The notes beneath the pieces were generated by a model. It did no database searches. It was not told the origin of the DNA and saw only the letters and a list, made by a program, of their open reading frames with translations. From the NCBI GenBank assembly GCA_964017155.1, contig OZ024864.1:37840230-37904229 (forward strand): 64,000 nt of DNA. The letters run 5' to 3'. Source of the stretch: Oasisia sp. SBJ-2009 (lineage: Eukaryota; Annelida; Polychaeta; Sabellida; Siboglinidae). Of this stretch, positions 60,378 through 64,000 are shown piece by piece (position 1 is the stretch's first letter; each line of letters opens with the position of its first letter). A program made the position numbers and the translations under genes.

Positions 60378-60871
60378 AATGTGGTAAGAATGAACTCACT
60401 TTTTTTCGGGAGTGCATGTGCAGAATGAACTGTTCCGATATGTTGTCTCCTTGGCTCGTAACTGGTCAATGGACTGGACAGTGTCACACGTGTGACGGCC
60501 ATGCCGTGCAACAAGTGTGATGATCGTGTCGTATCGGTACAGCGTGATGATGGCGCGGAGCTATAGTGTTCTCATGGCGTATGTCAGACAGCAGGCAGGT
60601 GATCGATGGTTTACGTAGATTGTGTTCGCATTGCATACACAGTCAAAGTTGCAGCTCAAGTAGACGCTAAGGAATTATACAAAGTCATATTGTTAGATTA
60701 CTGTCTTGTGTGCTCACTTCCATCTATTTAACTGTGTGGTGAGTGTGTCTGCCTACAATTTCTTAGCATAGGGGTGGTCGGCTGATTTCCGTGATCTTAG
60801 TGAATATGAGTGTTCAGTGTCATTGACATGTGGGGTTGGGGGTGCACGTCTCCGTCTGCGTCTCACAGTTC

Positions 60872-62851
60872 TTACTGGTGTGTGTGTGTGGCTGTCGCTG
60901 CTGTTATTGTCTGACTGGCTGGTCTGCGATCAAGCTGTCGCTTTCTGTAAACGTCAAGTACAGATCTCTGTTGTTTTGCCTTGAAGTAGTCTTTCATCCG
61001 CTGTGACTTTGTAGCTCGTCTGTGTCGGCGCACAGCTGGCTGCCTGGCATATTCTCGTTGGTACATAACATCTTGCTGGATGCGTTTTACTGCACGAGCA
61101 ACTTTTCCACCCTTCGTAATGGGACACTGCACATTTTCTAGCTTCCGCAGCATCGATTCTCCAGCACCGTAGTTTAGGCGATCTATGACAGAACACACAC
61201 GTCCCAGTGCATTGCGGCTGAACTTAACATTCTTGGGCAGTGATGCAGAGAAGGCTCTGTTTGCAGATTCGTTCGGGTTGGTTGTCAGTCTGCGGCGTGT
61301 CAAGTGAAGTGCGACATGGCCAAGACGCATCTCTATCAGTCCTTGGAGTGTGCTTCGATCACCGTCTGTCATGTTTACTCGTGTCAGGCCGCACGCCTTC
61401 AGATGCGGAGAGGTGTTCCACCAGTTCCTTCTGCCACCCCTGCAGACAATCGCGTGCCTGCGACAGTTAGCACACGAACCTGCATAGCAGTCGAGTGTAG
61501 CCTGAATGACATCCGGCATGCGTGTCGCTATGGCAGTTTCATCGCTGTCGTGAAGCATATGGACACTGGTGTAGACCATCTGACACCTTGTCTTCACATC
61601 CTCTGAAAACAGTCTTCTGTTTTCTGTTCGCCTCGCTGCATTCTCTCCGGGAAACATCATAGAGGAGAACGATGCCTTCACGATGTGACGAAATTGTGTC
61701 TGAGACAGATGTGTCGTATTGGATTGCCTCTGTGTTTCCATGCCAGCTGGCATGGCATCTTGTATGCCACGTGAAGCCAGTGCATCTCCATCTGTAGCGA
61801 CATACTTGATTGCGACACCATCTCGTGCCAGACTGTCACCAATGTGTTTCCCGATCCTGTACTCAGACAGTGGCTCTGTAGCGGGGACATTGGCTGTACA
61901 TCCAACATGTCCAGGGCAGGTGACGTTTAACCCTTTACTTCGAAGTGAAGATCCTAATTTGCACAGTTTATTGTCCAGTTGGAAAGCTATGATTTCCCGT
62001 TGACCAGTTTGCCAGCTGAATGCAGTCCCGAGAGCCTGCGATGCATTCTGTCCACCACAGCTGTAAGTGTTTTTGAGGTTCGTAGAATTGTATCGAACAT
62101 AGACACTGATGTTAATCGGAGCATCTTCTGGCAGACCACCAAGAGTGTTAGTCTCCTTGGATCTCTGTCTTCTCATGCGCAAGTCATCCATTGTTGCTTG
62201 TGCAGTGAGTGCTGCCACCTTGTTCGCTGTTCTTTGCAATCCAGTGTGACTTGGAGGGGGTGTGTGCATTGCTGTCAGAATGTGACGGAACTTGGTAGTG
62301 GCGGTTGTTGTATCCTGCAGACCGATGTGAAGTGCTACATTCGTTGTGGCAGCCCGCTGACCACAGTGTCCAGTTTCAATCTCACTGTACAGCTTGTACA
62401 TGCGTGAGTGATACTCGCAGTTCACACATTTCAACGACTCCTTCCAACAGAGGCCAATCTGTTGTTCCTGGTATAATTGAAATTGTGGCGAAGGGCACAT
62501 GTTCTGCTCGGCATGCTCAGTGTAGCATTCATTCCACATCTGAGCATTCTTTCCAACATTCAGCAAACGCATTTCGGAGGAAAGTCCTTGATTTTCATCT
62601 GGCTGGAGGTAGCTTTCTGTTAAAGTTAGTCCTCGGTTTGGCCGCGGCCGAAGAATCTTGCTGCCGCCAGATATTCCATCAGCATCAGGGACTGTCAAGA
62701 GGCCACCAGACGTTTCTTGTACAACTCTTGAGAAATCTTCCCTGTCTAGACGTGGCATCCATACAGAACTGTGCTGTGTTTCGGTCGTTTCGTCATGTGT
62801 TGATTCAAAATATGGGTGCCCTTGCTGAAAGCCACGGCTAGATTTGCACAT
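60872..62851 (-). CDS. Mutator-like transposase, unit 14, open but 5'-truncated
   Basis: One open frame of 659 residues from Met 62851 (MCKSSRGF) to the short THTHQ end. It has no frameshift or stop and keeps the NKVAA segment missing from unit 11. The array ends at 62881, so the first 25 residues of the standard start and the whole promoter are lost, and a TAA just beyond the junction closes the frame upstream. All the core motifs (Cys cluster, TDGD, zinc cluster, NPNES) are intact. It could be expressed only from a flanking promoter. Confidence 0.72.
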   Translation of the reverse strand: MCKSSRGFQQGHPYFESTHDETTETQHSSVWMPRLDREDFSRVVQETSGGLLTVPDADGISGGSKILRPRPNRGLTLTESYLQPDENQGLSSEMRLLNVGKNAQMWNECYTEHAEQNMCPSPQFQLYQEQQIGLCWKESLKCVNCEYHSRMYKLYSEIETGHCGQRAATTNVALHIGLQDTTTATTKFRHILTAMHTPPPSHTGLQRTANKVAALTAQATMDDLRMRRQRSKETNTLGGLPEDAPINISVYVRYNSTNLKNTYSCGGQNASQALGTAFSWQTGQREIIAFQLDNKLCKLGSSLRSKGLNVTCPGHVGCTANVPATEPLSEYRIGKHIGDSLARDGVAIKYVATDGDALASRGIQDAMPAGMETQRQSNTTHLSQTQFRHIVKASFSSMMFPGENAARRTENRRLFSEDVKTRCQMVYTSVHMLHDSDETAIATRMPDVIQATLDCYAGSCANCRRHAIVCRGGRRNWWNTSPHLKACGLTRVNMTDGDRSTLQGLIEMRLGHVALHLTRRRLTTNPNESANRAFSASLPKNVKFSRNALGRVCSVIDRLNYGAGESMLRKLENVQCPITKGGKVARAVKRIQQDVMYQREYARQPAVRRHRRATKSQRMKDYFKAKQQRSVLDVYRKRQLDRRPASQTITAATATHTHQ

Positions 62852-62881
62852 TCTTCCAACAGGCGATGTTTTCCTATTACT

Positions 62882-64000
62882 TTATGAGAAGACAAAAATC
62901 ATGCCATAATTTACAAAATTGCTATCGTTTACCAATCACGTTGCCGAAAAACTTTTCGTATGTAACATCAACACTCGAATAACGAACGATAGCACACTCC
63001 TTTCACAAGTAGATGCTCCCTTATCAGAAGCAATGTGAGCATAGTGCATATTAATGAAATACTATAAATTAAATAAACCAAACTATGTACGGACGGTGAA
63101 CCGATCAACAAAATGGCTGCAAATCGGCGAAACGAACATGCCGCCGACGGGTCATCTTCATTGTATCTCAACAACGAAAAGTCGCACAGACAACGTAGAT
63201 GGACCATAACAGGGTCTCCGTGATTGCTGTCGACATTATTCACGTTGCAAACATCGAAATCCGACTCGAAATCGTCGAGAAATGATCTCAGTAATATCCG
63301 CCAAATGCCGCACAATGTCGGAGGTCAACTAGACGAACGCACTTCAACATCCTTCCAAATAAACTCACTTAATTCGCAAACGAAAACAATTTTTCACAAG
63401 ATGGCGACAGCACATGTTTCCGTGACCTACATTGAGCTTAGATCAGCAGTTTCAGCTGGCTGGTTAAAGTAAAAGAGGGATTTGATCGCGGTAAACGAAA
63501 GGCCCACGAACTGTGATTTTACTGGGCGGTTTTGGACGGTCTGCGCGTACGAGGGGTTGGGCGGTTTTGGACGGTCTGCGCAGTAAAGAGTTAAGAGCCC
63601 TCACTAAAACTCTCTCCCGCTTTTTTTGTGAGAGGCCGTCTATCACGGCCCCAACCCCTGCTCACCATGTGATGAGGGCCCCTACATCATAGGCCATGGA
63701 GGCACAGTGGCGCCATCTACCTGACCAGAAGCTGTTTTGCCAGGAGCGCAGAAGGGGATGGCCATGAAGTCCGCACTGGACTGGGTCCCGCTGATTGGCT
63801 AAATTCATCTCCGATGCCTAATTAACATATGGACCTTGAACTGGTTAAAGTCCGTCTTCCTACTACAGGGCGACCAGTATCAGTAGTGCTGCCACCTCGC
63901 GTAAAGATCAGTATGAAATCTAATCTCATACCTAAATTTAGTTTCACACGAATCAGTCCATTCAAATGGTCCTTTTGGTTTCTTCAATATTTTGTTTTTT
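62882..64000. other. Unique right flank, no recognised gene
   Basis: About 1.1 kb with no copy of the unit. The longest minus-strand frame (62968-63315) has no recognisable motif, and I do not call it a gene. Two ATGGC strings in YY1-like context (AAAATGGCTGC near 63110, AAGATGGCGAC near 63399) could mark a TATA-less promoter. The part beyond 63450 is more GC-rich and holds a short direct repeat and a GGCCGT/ACGGCC hairpin (about 63632-63648). Confidence 0.5.
63516..63581. repeat. Direct repeat, 23 bp, two copies
   Basis: GGGCGGTTTTGGACGGTCTG followed by CGC occurs twice, at about 63516 and 63559, 43 bp apart. The second copy runs into CAGTAAAGAGTTAAG. It could be part of another mobile element's end or leader. 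Confidence 0.7.

Larger units (their letters stand above)
53300..60800. repeat. Recent one-unit duplication spanning units 12-14
   Basis: The segment from about 53300 to 56600 is nearly identical to about 57550 to 60850, at a period of about 4,268 bp. Both carry the same stop in the transposase (53590 and 57858), the same 5-bp deletion (about 53873 and 58141), the same CAATTATCATG and ACACACAAAAG variants in the spacer, and the endonuclease allele with Trp5. Unit 12's own endonuclease does not have this allele, so the exchange point lies inside the units. Confidence 0.8.
3987..62881. repeat. 14-unit tandem array (megasatellite) of an endonuclease/transposase cassette
   Basis: Fourteen direct copies of a unit starting at TTTAGATTTTTTTC. 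Unit starts: 3987, 8267, 12548, 16829, 21107, 25387, 29666, 33944, 38224, 42489, 46768, 51027, 55294, 59562. Lengths: 4280, 4281, 4281, 4278, 4280, 4279, 4278, 4280, 4265, 4279, 4259, 4267, 4268, and 3320 for the last, which is cut off inside the 5' part of its transposase gene at about 62881. Each unit holds a plus-strand His-Cys-box endonuclease ORF and a minus-strand transposase gene, tail to tail. Copies differ by scattered substitutions and a few indels, which argues against a simple assembly duplication. I found no convincing terminal inverted repeats at the unit junction, so the phase chosen for the unit start is only the left array edge. Confidence 0.97.

Noticed and set aside
3987..62881. 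Assembly artefact from collapsed and re-expanded repeats
   Set aside because: Units differ by distinct substitutions, indels and a regular three-unit pattern, which a copying error would not create. Read-level confirmation is still needed.
62968..63315. 115-codon minus-strand ORF in the right flank
   Set aside because: No recognisable domain and low-complexity hydrophobic ending; no better than chance.

Overview
The window looks like nuclear DNA of a eukaryote, most likely a marine or other invertebrate animal. Non-coding spacing is low in gene density, a DIRS-type (tyrosine-recombinase class) retrotransposon lies at the left edge, there is a 5' leader minisatellite, and the genes lack ribosome binding sites or operons. 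I cannot name the species. Nothing prokaryotic is present.

Layout. (a) 1-3713, minus strand: a partial DIRS-like retrotransposon. It consists of a reverse transcriptase running off the left edge, an overlapping gag-like ORF (884-2017), a leader made of a trimeric 130-bp minisatellite (about 2140-2930), and a broken SGNH-hydrolase ORF (3116-3713). (b) 3714-3986: unique flank. (c) 3987-62881: a head-to-tail tandem array of 14 copies of a unit of about 4.26-4.28 kb, the dominant feature of the window. (d) 62882-64000: unique right flank with no convincing gene.

The repeated unit is a two-gene cassette. On the plus strand is a 154-codon ORF for a His-Cys-box (His-Me finger) endonuclease whose catalytic and zinc ligands match those of the Physarum homing endonuclease I-PpoI almost residue for residue. 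Facing it tail-to-tail on the minus strand is a transposase-like gene of about 680-720 codons. It has an N-terminal cysteine cluster, a TDGD motif, a C-x4-C-x2-C-x2-H-x3-C zinc cluster, a late Asn-Glu motif and a basic C-terminus, and resembles the Mutator-like transposases of invertebrate genomes. About 0.37 kb separates the two 3' ends. About 1.26 kb of divergent spacer separates each transposase start from the next endonuclease start.

The endonuclease is intact in 13 of 14 units. The transposase is a single open frame in only two (unit 11, 48076-50115; unit 14, 5'-truncated, 60872-62851). The other 12 are broken by a small set of shared indels and one shared stop. Diagnostic variants show higher-order structure: units 3-5 were duplicated as a block of about 12,837 bp into units 6-8, and a separate recent one-unit duplication links units 12, 13 and 14. 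The array begins at one phase of the unit and ends in mid-gene at another.

My leading interpretation (inference) is that an animal transposon carrying a free-standing I-PpoI-like nuclease has become a megasatellite. Expansion may be driven by unequal exchange, possibly stimulated by the nuclease. A perfect 18-bp palindrome kept in all 14 units inside the transposase gene is one candidate self-target.
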